In this document: in pieces, positions 9,664 through 19,162 of the stretch
Layout of the letters: each line of letters begins with the position of its first letter
Numbering within the stretch: the first letter of the stretch is position 1
NCBI RefSeq assembly: GCF_008629675.1
Contig: NZ_VWOX01000008.1
Location: forward strand, 186,001-250,000
From: Roseiconus nitratireducens
Lineage (GTDB): Bacteria > Planctomycetota > Planctomycetia > Pirellulales > Pirellulaceae
Length of the DNA: 64,000 nt
Direction: 5' to 3'
Notes under the pieces: model-generated
Database searches by the model: none
Seen by the model: the letters and a program-made list of their open reading frames with translations, nothing else
What the model was told of the DNA's origin: nothing
Position numbers and translations under genes: made by a program

Positions 9664-10587
9664 CGGTGTCTCCCGGGGCGTGCGAGATGCCTCCAGCCCG
9701 CCTTGGTCAGCACACTGTGGTCAGCACGCTGCGGTCGGGGTCTGGAGCCGTCATCCGATCAGCAACATCGATGTTGCTGCCGTGCCGACGGAATAAGGAC
9801 GAGCAATTGTCCTTGATAACCCATTTGAAACGGTCGAGTATCGATTATTCGGCCGGATGGGCCACAAAACGGGAAGCAGGCCTGACGAGACCCGCCGGGA
9901 CACGGGACCGCCGTGGCGGAAGTGGGCGGTGGAGTCAGACGAATCGACCGCAAAGGTTGACGCGTCGGCCACGATTTCCTGCAAAAGGTTGTTTCTGGCA
10001 AGAGAATTGCACAGCGCTAAGGTCGCTGATCCGGCGAATGGACCACGCGGTTCACGCGACAGTGGGTCCGCCGCGCGGTCGGACCGCCAGTCCGCGTCGG
10101 GAGAGGATGCCGGAAGGACATTTCAAGGGCGCCAGGGTCGCTGTGCGGCTTCTGACCCCGACTGCTTGACCCGCACCGGAACGACCGGGACTGGTCTGCA
10201 CCGGGACTGGGCTGCAACGTGCCCGGGCGCCTACAATGGTCGCTCCCCGCAGGTCGGGCCCATACCGCTCGGATCGATCGATTCGGGCAGCCCCGGCTGG
10301 ATCGGATGCGCGAATTGTCCCCCGAACGCGCGTGTTCCGATATCGCCCACCCGGCCATTCCCCGCCCCAACCACCCGCCCAAACCACCCAACGCCAACGC
10401 GATTTGCAAACCTGGTCGCTGTCGGCGTCCGTCACGACGGATCGTCGACAACAAGGCCCCTCAACACGAAGACCTTCGACCAGTTCGTTGACCGCCTGTG
10501 GCCTTTTGCCATCTTCGACGGCTCCCCCATCGCGACGTGACGCAGTTGGGTGCCGGCACTGTACCTTTCAACCGTAAGAGATTTTTC
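9664..10587. other. 924-base intergenic region between divergent genes
   Basis: No frame here looks like a gene: the open frames are antisense to one another and have compositions unlike real proteins. The region presumably carries the promoters of the PQQ-like gene (leftward) and the thioredoxin-prenyltransferase pair (rightward). It holds a perfect 20-bp palindrome (9760-9779) and a short imperfect tandem repeat, ggtcagcacactgt/ggtcagcacgctgc, near 9705. I see no tRNA or obvious structured RNA. Confidence 0.6.
9760..9779. promoter_or_regulatory. Perfect 20-bp palindrome, operator-like
   Basis: CAGCAACATCGATGTTGCTG is its own reverse complement and lies 97-116 bases upstream of the PQQ-like start. 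It has the size and symmetry of a site for a dimeric helix-turn-helix regulator. With no loop it is a poor transcript hairpin, and no T-run follows. Function is inferred from symmetry only. Confidence 0.4.
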
Positions 10588-11724
10588 ATGAAACGCCTGG
10601 CAATCATCCTGCTGACTTGTGCCGCCGTTGCGGCCGCGACGCTGCAGCCGGCCGAAGCGGAACCTTCGCTGACGATCGGATCCAAGGCTCCGGCGCTGGA
10701 CATCGAACATTGGGTCCAGGACGGCAACGGCAAGTTCCAGCCGGTGACCGATTTCGATTCCGGAACCGTGTACGTGGTCGAGTTCTGGGCAACGTGGTGC
10801 GGACCGTGCATCTCCTCAATGCCTCACTTGGCCCAACTGCAAAACGAGTATCGCGACCGCGGCGTCCGTATCGTCAGCGTGTCGGACGAATCGCTTGACG
10901 AAGTTGAAGCGTTGCTGAAGAAGCCGTACCCGCAAAAGGAAGAGTCGTTTGCCGACGTGACGTCCGCCTATTCTCTGACGACGGATCCGGACGGGTCGAC
11001 GCATCGCGATTACATGCAAGCGGCCGAGCAGCGTGGCATCCCCACGTCCTTCGTTGTCGGCAAGACCGGATTGGTCGAGTGGATCGGTCACCCGATGAAA
11101 TTGGACGAACCGTTGGCAGCCGTCGTCGACGGAACCTGGGACCGCGAAGCGTTCAAGCAGGAAATGGAGCGCGAACGTCAATTCGAAGAAGCCGTGCAAC
11201 AGTTCGGTCGCTTGGCCAACCAGGGCATGTTCGAGGAAGCCGCCAAGTTGTTGAACGATCAAATCGAATCGACCGAATCGGAAGAATACAAGGAGCAGTG
11301 GATGATGCTTCGGCACCGTTTCCGTTTGATGACCGGACAGGCCGACCAAGAAACCTTCGATTACTACCTGGAAGACCTGAAGAAGCGTCAGGGGACTCCT
11401 TACGCCGTCGGACAGTTCGGCATGATGCTGTTCGCCGCTTCTCAGAATGGTGGCGAGGTCGGCCCGTTGGCGAAGGAAACGATCACCGCCTTGGAAAGCG
11501 AGGTCGAGGGAGCGGAGAAGGAATTGCAACCGCTGCTGTACAACGCGTTGGCCCAGTTGCACGTGATTGAAGATCAGTTGGACCAAGCCATCGCCGCCCA
11601 AGAGAAGGCGATCGAAGTCGCCGACGACCGGCAAAAGAAACGACTGATGCCATTCTTGGAGGAGTTGAAAGCGGCCGCGGAAGAGCAGTCCGCGGGAACC
11701 GAGTCTCCGGCCGGCAAAGAGTGA
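10588..11724 (+). CDS. Secreted TlpA/ResA-like thioredoxin-fold protein with helical C-terminus
   Basis: 378 residues. A signal peptide spans 1-24 (MKRLAIILLTCAAVAAATLQ...). The thioredoxin domain, about 28-200, holds the redox pair in EFWATWCGPCISSMPHL (Cys71, Cys74) and a cis-Pro region at RGIPTSFVVGKTG, as in TlpA/ResA thiol oxidoreductases. The C-terminal 180 residues are helical and Glu/Gln-rich with TPR-like spacing ('LLYNALAQLHVIEDQLDQAI'), probably a protein-interaction part. The UbiA-type gene starts 4 bases after its stop, so the two form an operon. Partners are unknown. It acts in the periplasm or is membrane associated. Confidence 0.88.
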   Translation: MKRLAIILLTCAAVAAATLQPAEAEPSLTIGSKAPALDIEHWVQDGNGKFQPVTDFDSGTVYVVEFWATWCGPCISSMPHLAQLQNEYRDRGVRIVSVSDESLDEVEALLKKPYPQKEESFADVTSAYSLTTDPDGSTHRDYMQAAEQRGIPTSFVVGKTGLVEWIGHPMKLDEPLAAVVDGTWDREAFKQEMERERQFEEAVQQFGRLANQGMFEEAAKLLNDQIESTESEEYKEQWMMLRHRFRLMTGQADQETFDYYLEDLKKRQGTPYAVGQFGMMLFAASQNGGEVGPLAKETITALESEVEGAEKELQPLLYNALAQLHVIEDQLDQAIAAQEKAIEVADDRQKKRLMPFLEELKAAAEEQSAGTESPAGKE

Positions 11725-11728
11725 TCCG

Positions 11729-12709
11729 TTGCCGGAAGACTTGAATGATCCCGGTTCCCATGGAACGTGGACCGATTGGATGCAGTTGGTCCGCCTGCCC
11801 ACGGTGTTCACGGTGCTGGCCGATGTCGGCGCCGCGTTCCTGTTGGTTGCCGGTGGACCGGTCCCACCGGCCCGTTTCGTCTTGATCGTGTTGGCCGGCG
11901 TGTCGCTGTACTGGGCGGGCATGATCCTGAACGACGTGTTCGACCTGGAGCAGGACAAAGCCGAGCGGTCCACGCGGCCGCTCGCCGCCGGACGCATCTC
12001 CCCGGCCACCGCCGCCCGGGCCGGTTGGGGCTTGTTGGTACTGGGCGTCGTGCTGGCGGCAGTCTCCGGCTACGTGCCGGCCGTGGGTGCGCCATCGACG
12101 TGGCTACCCGGCGGCATCGCGGCTTCGTTGGCGGCGTTGATCGTCGCTTATGACGGTCCGCTGAAACCCACCCCGATCGCTCCGTTGGCGATGGGCGGCT
12201 GTCGCATGTTGAGTTTCTTGCTGGGGGCCGCCCCGATGCTCGGCCTGGTGGACGGTGTTCCGGTGATCCCGCGCTACTTGCTGGGAATTGCCATCGGGTT
12301 TGGCGTGTACGTCATGGGGATCACGACGCTGGCGCGCGACGAAGCGACCGGTGGGCACCTGATCAATTTACGAACCGGGTTTGTGGTGATGATCATTGGT
12401 GTCGTCCTGCTAGCGTTCGCTCCGGGGTTGTCAACATTTGACGAACGAGCCGGCTGGGCATTCACCGTTGGAGAGCGATTCGTGCTGCTGATCGGGCTGA
12501 TCGCGATGCCCGTGATGGTGCGAGCCCTGCGGGTGCAGCTGAACCCGGACCCGGCCGCGATCGGGAACACGATCCGCGCCGCGTTGATGACCATCATCCC
12601 GCTGGCCGCCGCGTTCGCGATGTTGGGCGCCGGGCCGTTTTGGGCGATGGTCGTGTTCGCCTTGGTGATCCCGGCCCTGGGGCTGTCGGCGCGACTGCGC
12701 GTGACGTAG
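11729..12709 (+). CDS. UbiA-family prenyltransferase (EboC-like)
   Basis: 326 residues with about eight to nine membrane segments. The first Asp-rich motif is clear: NDVFDLEQDKAERSTRPLAA (Asn68-Asp76), the NDxxDxxxD that binds prenyl diphosphate through Mg2+. The second region reads YDGPLKPTPIAPLAMGGCRM, as in the EboC-like branch of UbiA proteins, where the second Asp motif is reduced. The start is TTG 11729, 4 bases after the thioredoxin stop, and no ATG precedes the first helix. EboC proteins usually sit with other ebo genes, which are not visible here. The aromatic acceptor is unknown. Family strong, subgroup moderate. Confidence 0.85.
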   Translation: MPEDLNDPGSHGTWTDWMQLVRLPTVFTVLADVGAAFLLVAGGPVPPARFVLIVLAGVSLYWAGMILNDVFDLEQDKAERSTRPLAAGRISPATAARAGWGLLVLGVVLAAVSGYVPAVGAPSTWLPGGIAASLAALIVAYDGPLKPTPIAPLAMGGCRMLSFLLGAAPMLGLVDGVPVIPRYLLGIAIGFGVYVMGITTLARDEATGGHLINLRTGFVVMIIGVVLLAFAPGLSTFDERAGWAFTVGERFVLLIGLIAMPVMVRALRVQLNPDPAAIGNTIRAALMTIIPLAAAFAMLGAGPFWAMVVFALVIPALGLSARLRVT

Positions 12710-13018
12710 CTCGTGACACGGGATTCCGGGCTGCTGCCATGTAGCGGCCGCCGGCTGGTTAGAATTGATGAGCCGAAGCCTCGGGTCCCGACAGGACGCT
12801 TTGCCGATGCGTTGACCCGACGCGAGCGCGTACGGCTTGAGGATTTCAGCCAGAGCCTATCTGGACAGCACCACTTTCAATCAATCACACCGTGATTTGC
12901 GGTGCAATGAGCGGCGAGGCGCTCGCCGCCGGTTGATGCAAGAAGACCGCGGCTAGCGCCACGCGGCTGACGCACCGTGGCACTGTCCAGCTAGGGGTTC
13001 CACGCCAGCGGGACAGCG
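12710..13018. other. 309-base intergenic gap with a strong hairpin
   Basis: No supported gene. A perfect 8-bp stem GCGGCGAG-GCG-CTCGCCGC lies at 12911-12929 without a following T-run, so it is not a standard terminator. A promoter for the gene at 13019 must lie here but I cannot point to it. Confidence 0.5.
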
Positions 13019-13915
13019 ATGACACCGGGATTCCATTGCAGCAGCTTACTTTTCCACGATCCGCCAACGCTGATCGAAAAGCTTTCCCAGCTGGGGTTTG
13101 GGGCGGTCGCCATCCGGCCGCAGCGGGCGGTTTGGGATCTGCGGGCACCCTGGTTCGAAGGCGTCTGCGACGAGATCGCCGCAGCGGCCCAGCAGCACCA
13201 GGTCGCGATCGTGATCGATCTGGATGCGCCGTACTACGATGATCCCGAACGGTCCGATCCTTTTTCGCTGGCCAGCGAGGACCCGGAGGAATCGGAACGG
13301 GCGCGGGCCCAGCTTGCCGATTGGATCGGGCGATCGGCCGACTTGTCACCGCGGGCGATCACCTTTTCCACCGGACGGGTGACTCGGGGTGACCGTTCGG
13401 CCGGGATGAAATCAAGTTTGACGCGGGACCACGCGGCGTTGGACCACGGCGGCGAACGGACGCTGGAGCAACTGGCCGAGGCCATCGGCAATCTGTCACG
13501 GCTTGCCGAATCCACGGGGACCCGGCTGGCACTCCGTCCGGTCGCCGAACATGCGATCGCGACGGTCGCACATTTCGAACGCTTCGAGCAGTGGCTGGGA
13601 ACCTCGCCGCCGCTGGGGCTGGCGGCCGACGTCGGCGAAATGCTGCTCGGCGGGGAATTCCCGATCGGCGGGCGGTTGGCGCGGCTGCCCCACCGGCTGA
13701 CCTGCGTCTACCTGTGCGAACCGGATCCGGACCACGGCTGCGACCAACGCTTCGGTTGCGGAGACATGGATTTAGGCCGGGTGTGGGACGTGATGACACA
13801 GAGCGGGTTTGAGGGCCCCGGGATTTTCCGGGCTTGCGGCCATTCCTGGGTCGGACTGGAACTGGCCCGGCAGGCGATCGGTCTGGTCAGGACGCACGGC
13901 GGCCGCGGCGGATAG
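13019..13915 (+). CDS. Sugar phosphate isomerase/epimerase-like TIM-barrel protein
   Basis: 298 residues. The arrangement of strands fits the xylose isomerase-like TIM-barrel family: 'GFHCSSLLFHDPPTLIEKLSQLGFGAVAIRP' at the start, 'GTRLALRPVAEHAIATVAHFERF' and 'GLAADVGEMLLGGEFP' in the middle, and 'GIFRACGHSWVGLELARQA' at the end. The usual metal ligands are only partly recognisable: the Glu after strand 4-5 is replaced by RPVAEH, and HxR-type residues are not obvious. Catalysis is therefore uncertain. ATG 13019 opens directly on the first strand. It stands alone, 309 bases after the UbiA gene. The substrate is unknown. Confidence 0.75.
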   Translation: MTPGFHCSSLLFHDPPTLIEKLSQLGFGAVAIRPQRAVWDLRAPWFEGVCDEIAAAAQQHQVAIVIDLDAPYYDDPERSDPFSLASEDPEESERARAQLADWIGRSADLSPRAITFSTGRVTRGDRSAGMKSSLTRDHAALDHGGERTLEQLAEAIGNLSRLAESTGTRLALRPVAEHAIATVAHFERFEQWLGTSPPLGLAADVGEMLLGGEFPIGGRLARLPHRLTCVYLCEPDPDHGCDQRFGCGDMDLGRVWDVMTQSGFEGPGIFRACGHSWVGLELARQAIGLVRTHGGRGG

Positions 13916-14082
13916 GACGGGGGGATCGGGGTGCGACTCAGACGCGGCGGCGGGCCTCCCGGAAGCCGCCCAAATCGCGTGAAACACGAAAAAAACGTTT
14001 CACGAATGCAATTCTTCTGGACCACCCGGGTAGGACACTCCTATCATTCAATTGTCGCATGTCGGGCTGAGAAAAGACGAAG

Positions 14083-14370
14083 ATGATGGACTTGCTGAGT
14101 GATCCGACCGTAAAGGCTGGTCTTGCACTGCTGATTGTAATCGTCCTGGCTGCAGCGGCATTTTTTCTCGTGGCAAGGTTGCGCGACTACACCGCCCAAG
14201 ACTGGGATACCTCCGACGACCGCCTCTCAAACTTCGAAGAAATGCGTTTGAAAGGTGACATCAGCGAGGAGGAATTCCGAACAATACAGGCAGCAACCCG
14301 AGCGAGCGACCCGAAGGAAGCAACGCAACCGGGGACGGATTCCGACACCGAATCTGACTCCCATCGCTGA
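14083..14370 (+). CDS. Small membrane protein with SHOCT-like tail
   Basis: 95 residues. One membrane segment, residues about 12-31 (GLALLIVIVLAAAAFFLVAR), is followed by a short cytoplasmic helix pair, LSNFEEMRLKGDISEEEFRT, that matches the SHOCT pattern 'L..F..l...G.IteeEF'. SHOCT modules are thought to mediate oligomerisation. The tail is acidic and Ser/Thr-rich. Two ATG codons in tandem begin the frame (14083 and 14086). Codon use fits a real gene. It precedes clpX by 408 bases, probably as a separate unit. Confidence 0.75.
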   Translation: MMDLLSDPTVKAGLALLIVIVLAAAAFFLVARLRDYTAQDWDTSDDRLSNFEEMRLKGDISEEEFRTIQAATRASDPKEATQPGTDSDTESDSHR

Positions 14371-14778
14371 GCACCCCATTCCTTCAGACCACCTCCATTG
14401 ATTCACTGACGAATCAATTGATCGACCGCCCGGATGCGAAACCTTCCGCAGTTGGCCCTCCCAATATCTACTGGGCAATCGGCTTCGGAATTCCCATCAC
14501 CCACTAGTTTTACCGACCAGGGCCCAGGCATCCGTTAAGGACGACTCTTTCAAATCACCTCCCGCTCGGAAGCTGATCCCGGACTTCGTGTCCCGTATCT
14601 TCTTCCCAGCACTGACGCGAAAGAGATGCTTGAGCTGTGGGCCGAACCGTTTGAAGCATTCAACGGCCCGTCCCAATCGATGGCTGGATGCGTTTGCGGC
14701 GTGAACAGACCTCCCGTCTGTCCGACGCGACGTGGTCATTCGATTTGACGAGTCACGATTGCCCATAAGGAGTCGTAT
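14371..14778. other. 408-base leader region of clpX
   Basis: No gene. It holds a TTGATTC/GAATCAA hairpin at 14398-14417, an ACAGAC-CTCCC-GTCTGT hairpin at 14705-14721 close to clpX, and a good Shine-Dalgarno AAGGAG at 14767-14772, six bases before the clpX ATG. That ribosome site is unusually strong for this genome and supports the start at 14779. Confidence 0.5.
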
Positions 14779-16059
14779 ATGCCCGTCAAGGATAACAACA
14801 GCACCACTCGCGGTAGCTCGTCGAACAAGAAGAACGCGTTTTGTTCGTTCTGTCGAAAGAGCTATCGTGACGTCGGTCCGTTGGTCGAAGGCCCCGGCGA
14901 TGTCTACATCTGCGCCGAGTGCATCGACCTGTGCCAATCCATCCTGGAACAGGAGGAACGGCGCCGGGGACCGACCAAGCAGTTGTTCAGTGAAATCCCG
15001 GCACCACGCAAGATTGTCGAGCACCTGGACCAGTACGTGATCGGTCAGAACGCGGCCAAACGCGTGTTGGCCGTGGCCGTTCACAACCACTACAAGCGAT
15101 TGACCAGTGAATGGCAGGGTGGCTGCGATGTTGAGATCGAAAAGAGCAACATCCTGTTGGTCGGCCCGACCGGAAGCGGGAAAACGTTGCTGGCCCGTTC
15201 GCTCGCCCGCATGTTGGACGTGCCCTTCGCCATCGGTGACGCAACCACGTTGACCGAAGCCGGCTACGTCGGCGAAGACGTCGAGAACCTGCTTTTGAAA
15301 CTGCTTCACGCCGCCGACTTTGACGTCGAAGCGGCGCAACGCGGGATTCTGTACATCGACGAAGTGGACAAGATCGGCAAGACCGGCGGCAACGTCTCGA
15401 TCACCCGCGACGTCTCCGGCGAAGGCGTTCAGCAAAGCCTGTTGAAGATGCTTGAAGGCACCGTCGCGAACGTGCCGCCGCAGGGAGGGCGGAAGCATCC
15501 CGAACAGCAGTACATCCAGTTGGATACCAGTAACATCCTGTTCATCGTGGGCGGAACGTTTGTCGGCATCGAAGACATCATCCGCAAACGACTGGGCCAC
15601 AAGACGCTGGGCTTCGGCAACGGCACCAGCCAGCTGAACGAACAGACCCGCGCCGAACTGGTCTCGGAAATCCAGGTCGAAGATGTGATGCAGTTCGGCC
15701 TGATCCCGGAGCTGGTCGGACGCTTGCCGGTGGTCAGCTACCTGCAGGAACTGGACGAAGAAGGTCTGGTTCGTGTTTTGAAGGAACCCAAGAACGCCTT
15801 GACCCGACAATTCCAAGCGCTGTTCCAAATGGAGAACTGCGAACTGGAATTTACCGATCAGGCGTTGCACCAGATCGCCCGCCGTGCCCTCGAAAAAGGC
15901 GTCGGAGCCCGTGGGTTGCGGGGCATTCTGGAAGAGGTGATGTTGGACATCATGTACGAGCTGCCCGAACAAGAAGAGGGCAAGGTCTACACGATTGACG
16001 AGAACGTGGTCGCGGGAACCCAAAAGCTGTTTCAGATGCCCACCACGAAGAGCGCTTGA
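14779..16059 (+). CDS. clpX: ATP-dependent Clp protease ATP-binding subunit ClpX
   Basis: 426 residues, the normal length. ClpX unfolds tagged proteins and feeds them to ClpP. The N-terminal zinc-binding domain has Cys22, Cys25, Cys45 and Cys48. The AAA+ core shows Walker A GPTGSGKT (129-136), Walker B with Asp194-Glu195 in [10 protein letters not shown], the pore-loop motif GYVGEDVEN, and sensor 2 in [21 protein letters not shown]. The start ATG 14779 has a strong AAGGAG six bases upstream. clpP is not adjacent, unlike in many bacteria. A rho-independent terminator follows at 16092. Confidence 0.97.
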   Translation: MPVKDNNSTTRGSSSNKKNAFCSFCRKSYRDVGPLVEGPGDVYICAECIDLCQSILEQEERRRGPTKQLFSEIPAPRKIVEHLDQYVIGQNAAKRVLAVAVHNHYKRLTSEWQGGCDVEIEKSNILLVGPTGSGKTLLARSLARMLDVPFAIGDATTLTEAGYVGEDVENLLLKLLHAADFDVEAAQRGILYIDEVDKIGKTGGNVSITRDVSGEGVQQSLLKMLEGTVANVPPQGGRKHPEQQYIQLDTSNILFIVGGTFVGIEDIIRKRLGHKTLGFGNGTSQLNEQTRAELVSEIQVEDVMQFGLIPELVGRLPVVSYLQELDEEGLVRVLKEPKNALTRQFQALFQMENCELEFTDQALHQIARRALEKGVGARGLRGILEEVMLDIMYELPEQEEGKVYTIDENVVAGTQKLFQMPTTKSA

Positions 16060-16091
16060 CGGTTACCACGCTTCTCAATCCGACTCACTCC

Positions 16092-16128
16092 AAAACGCCG
16101 ATGGTCCCCCCGACTTCGGCGTTTTTTA
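16092..16128 (+). terminator. Rho-independent terminator after clpX
   Basis: A perfect 10-bp stem AAAACGCCGA (16092-16101) / TCGGCGTTTT (16116-16125) with a 14-base loop runs into TTATT, 33 bases after the clpX stop. It is a clear intrinsic terminator. Confidence 0.8.
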
Positions 16129-16343
16129 TTGCGCCGGGACCGCCTTCGGTCCTCGCAGCTCCAGCGGGAAACGTGCCGTCAGGACGCGGCAGGTACTTGG
16201 TGAAGAATGGGTGTTCGCCCAAGAATTCCCCATCGCGGGCACAACGATTGCTTCCCAATCCGAAAGCTCCGAGAGCGCCCGTTGCCGCTCTCCTCCGCGA
16301 TTTGTCCTTCCCCGTTCCAGGAGATTCCCCCGTGTCTTCCACC

Positions 16344-17123
16344 ATGATTCCCCGCAGATTCATTTCCTTCGGTCTAGCGTTTCTGCTCGCTCTTGCCTCA
16401 CCGGGACTGCTATCGGCTCAGGACGATCAGCCAAAAGCGAATCAGAAAGACCAAGACCAGAAGTCGCAAGAAAACCAACCGACTGATCGATCTCCGACCA
16501 ACGAGGAGGGGTCAGCCGACAAAGACGAAGGGAAGCAGAAAGAAGAGGTTCGCGAGCTGGAGATTTTTGAACTTCAACATCGCACGCCCCGTGAAATCCA
16601 ACAGCTGATCACGATCTTCAGCACCCCCACGACGAACCCGGGACTGGGTGGGGTGTCCGCGATCCGGGATCGCCGTCGTGAACAACCCACCATCTCCGTC
16701 GACAACCAGAACGGTCTGTTGTTTGTTCGCGGATTGGAACCGGATCTGAAGCGGATTCGGAACATCATCGACGCCGTCGACGTGGATTCGGAGAAAATGG
16801 AACGTCAGAAGATTGAGGACCTCCGGGTCATCCCGCTGAGCGGGCAACAATCCAGAGAGATCCACCGGGTCCTCAGCGAGCTCCAATTGCAACACCAAAT
16901 GCTGACCTGGGAAGGCGGACAAACGTTGCTCGTGTTCCATCAGCAATCCGACCGCGCGCAAGCGATGTTCCAGCAAGCCGAAAAGGTGATCGACAAGATG
17001 CTGGAAAAAGGCGAGGAACAACAGCAAGCGACGCAAAGCGGGGCAGAGAACCAGAACGGTTCACAGGACAATTCTTCCGGTGGCAACCCGTCCGCCGGAA
17101 GTAACGAGCAGGCGTCCAACTAA
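16344..17123 (+). CDS. Secreted protein with secretin N-domain-like repeats
   Basis: 259 residues from ATG 16344. A GTG at 16332 and a much longer open frame back to 16056 exist, but the signal peptide MIPRRFISFGLAFLLALASP begins here. After cleavage near LLSA-Q there is a Lys/Gln/Glu-rich stretch (25-70). Two alpha/beta units follow, about 73-150 and 155-225. The first reads 'ELEIFELQHRTPREIQQLI ... ISVDNQNGLLFVRG', the pattern of the short secretin N1/NolW-like domain. There is no secretin barrel, so this is a stand-alone N-domain protein. The tail is Gln/Asn/Ser-rich. Function unknown; a periplasmic interaction role is inferred. Confidence 0.75.
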   Translation: MIPRRFISFGLAFLLALASPGLLSAQDDQPKANQKDQDQKSQENQPTDRSPTNEEGSADKDEGKQKEEVRELEIFELQHRTPREIQQLITIFSTPTTNPGLGGVSAIRDRRREQPTISVDNQNGLLFVRGLEPDLKRIRNIIDAVDVDSEKMERQKIEDLRVIPLSGQQSREIHRVLSELQLQHQMLTWEGGQTLLVFHQQSDRAQAMFQQAEKVIDKMLEKGEEQQQATQSGAENQNGSQDNSSGGNPSAGSNEQASN

Positions 17124-17151
17124 GCGACATTCTGCAACGCGTCGCGGAAAC

Positions 17152-17219
17152 GGGGACGGGGGTCAATAGCCGGAACGGCCCTGCGCTGCGGGTGCTTGGC
17201 ACTATTCACCCCCGTCCCC
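17152..17219. repeat. REP-like 18-bp inverted repeat between convergent genes
   Basis: GGGGACGGGGGTCAATAG (17152-17169) pairs with CTATTCACCCCCGTCCCC (17202-17219) at 17 of 18 positions, and an inner GCCGGAACGGCC forms part of a second stem. It sits between the convergent secretin-N-like gene and asnB. The size, G-rich arms and position fit REP/BIME-type elements. It may also act as a bidirectional terminator, since TTTTCC follows on the plus strand. No transposase is in the window. Confidence 0.7.
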
Positions 17220-17242
17220 TTTTCCTTCCTCCGGAAGCAACG

Positions 17243-19153
17243 TCACCCAATCCAGCGGCGCAACCATTTCTCAAGGATCAACAGATTCCACAACCGATAC
17301 CCGTGGTTGTGGCGGCTCTGCTCGTGCTGACCGACCAGACGTTCCACCATCTCGCGACGGAAGTAGGGTGCGATGCGGGCGTTGTCGCTCAGCAGCGTGT
17401 CATGCACCATGGGTTTCAGCTCCGTCCGGAACCAAGTCCCAATCGGGATCCCGAATCCCATTTTCTTTCGCGTGAAGATTGAACGTGGGATCAGGTCCCC
17501 GAACGTGTCCTCGAGCAACAGCTTGCCACGACGGCCGCGAAACTTCAGCGAGACGGGCAGCGAAGCGGCGAATTCCACGACGCGATGGTCCAGCATCGGC
17601 TGTCGAACCTCCAGCGAATGCGCCATCGAGGCGATGTCGACTTTGGTGCACAGATCACAAGGCAAGTAGGACAGCAAATCGGCGATCGACGCGCGGGTGA
17701 CCACGTCCCGCCCCTTACTTCGCCGCCAGGCGGCATCCAGGAAATCGAACGGATCGTCTCCCGGCAGACTTTCGACGAACTCATCGGTGTACAAGTCGGC
17801 CCGCATCGACTCCGGGAAGATCTGCAGCCAATTCAGGTACCGGCGTGCGGTGGGCTGGCCGATCGCTTCCAAAAACCGTTTGCCACGCCGCATCAGCGAA
17901 TTGCGTTTGTCGCTGTCAGGCAATCGTTGCACCAGGCCGATGCCGGGTAGCTGATGAACCGGAAACATCTTCTGCAATCGCCGGCTGAGCCACAGGGCGC
18001 GGTATCGGTCGTACCCGGCGAACAGCTCATCCCCGCCGTCACCCGAGAGCGCGACGGTGACTTCCCGTCGCGTCAGCTCCGAAAGGTACCAGGTTGGCAC
18101 GGCGGAAGAATCACCGAACGGCTCGTCGTAATGCCAGACAAGCTTGTCGATGACGTCGACCCCGCTGGGTCGCACCTCGAAGCGTTGGTGATCGGTCCCC
18201 AGAAATTCCGCAACTTCGGCGGCGTAGCCGGTTTCATCAAAATCGGCGACCGGGAAACCGATGCTGAACGTCCGCACGGGACTGTCGCGTTGGCCTTGGG
18301 CGATGGCCGTGATCAGCGAAGAATCGATTCCGCCGGAAAGAAACGAACCCAGCGGCACGTCGCTTTGCAATCGCAGCCGCACCGAATCGGTCAGCAGTTC
18401 GCGCAGCCGTTCGGTGGCCTGAGCACGCGTTGCCGCGACTTCCACCGTGGGGTCAAAGTCCCAGTACCGCTGAACTTGCAACCGTCCTTTCTCGAACACC
18501 GCGAAGTGACCGGGCGGCAACTTTCGGACGCCCTTCCAGATCGTGCCGGGATGCGGGATGTATTGGTAGGTTAGGAATTCGTCGATTGCGCCGGGGTCAA
18601 TCTCATTGCACACGCCGGGGACCGCCGCGATGGCCTTGAGTTCACTGCCGAACACCAACCGGTCACCGACCACGGCGTAGTACAGCGGTTTCTGCCCGAT
18701 TCGGTCACGAGCCAATACCAATCGATTGCGGCGTGCGTCCCAGACCGCAATCGCGAACATCCCATTGAGTTCGCGGAAGCAATCGGTTCCCAGGTCTTCG
18801 TAAAGGTGCACGATGGTTTCGCCATCGCCCTCGGAGGCGAACGTGTGCCCGCTGCCCTGAAGCCGTCGTCGCAACGTGCGGTAATTGTAGATCTCGCCGT
18901 TGAAGACCATCCGGACCGAACCGTCCTCGCTGGACATCGGCTGGGCGGCGCCTTCCAAGTCGATGATCGACAGGCGGCGAAACCCCAACGCCACGCCGTA
19001 ACGGCGACCTTGCCCGTCGACGTGATCCAATTTGATCCAGTGGCCTTGATCATCGGGTCCGCGATGCAGGAGCGCATCGGTCATCTTTCCCAAGGTTTCC
19101 CGGTCGACGGCCTGCGTCTCCGATTGCCAAACGGCTCCCGTGATTCCACACAT
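17243..19153 (-). CDS. asnB: Asparagine synthetase (glutamine-hydrolysing)
   Basis: 636 residues. It makes asparagine from aspartate, ATP and glutamine. The N-terminal glutaminase begins with the catalytic Cys2 (MCGITGAV), followed by RRLSIIDLEGAAQPM and FNGEIYNYRTLRRRL. The synthetase half has the PP-loop LSGGIDSS (273-279), the pattern EPFGDSSAVPTWYLSELTR and the conserved ALSGDGGDELFAGYDRY. Length matches the longer AsnB group also found in cell-surface polysaccharide clusters. It begins 9 bases after a Ser/Thr kinase gene stop, so the two are one operon. It could instead amidate another acid, but the standard reaction is the best reading. Confidence 0.93.
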   Translation of the reverse strand: MCGITGAVWQSETQAVDRETLGKMTDALLHRGPDDQGHWIKLDHVDGQGRRYGVALGFRRLSIIDLEGAAQPMSSEDGSVRMVFNGEIYNYRTLRRRLQGSGHTFASEGDGETIVHLYEDLGTDCFRELNGMFAIAVWDARRNRLVLARDRIGQKPLYYAVVGDRLVFGSELKAIAAVPGVCNEIDPGAIDEFLTYQYIPHPGTIWKGVRKLPPGHFAVFEKGRLQVQRYWDFDPTVEVAATRAQATERLRELLTDSVRLRLQSDVPLGSFLSGGIDSSLITAIAQGQRDSPVRTFSIGFPVADFDETGYAAEVAEFLGTDHQRFEVRPSGVDVIDKLVWHYDEPFGDSSAVPTWYLSELTRREVTVALSGDGGDELFAGYDRYRALWLSRRLQKMFPVHQLPGIGLVQRLPDSDKRNSLMRRGKRFLEAIGQPTARRYLNWLQIFPESMRADLYTDEFVESLPGDDPFDFLDAAWRRSKGRDVVTRASIADLLSYLPCDLCTKVDIASMAHSLEVRQPMLDHRVVEFAASLPVSLKFRGRRGKLLLEDTFGDLIPRSIFTRKKMGFGIPIGTWFRTELKPMVHDTLLSDNARIAPYFRREMVERLVGQHEQSRHNHGYRLWNLLILEKWLRRWIG

Positions 19154-19162
19154 CTGGCCGGC

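Noticed and set aside
9857-10540. 227-codon plus-strand frame in the intergenic region before the thioredoxin gene
   Set aside because: Arg/Pro/Ser-rich composition, overlapping frames in the other direction, and no family motif; treated as non-coding.
14497-16023. 508-codon minus-strand open frame antisense to clpX
   Set aside because: Fully antisense to clpX with Phe/Gln/Asp-rich composition and no recognisable domain.
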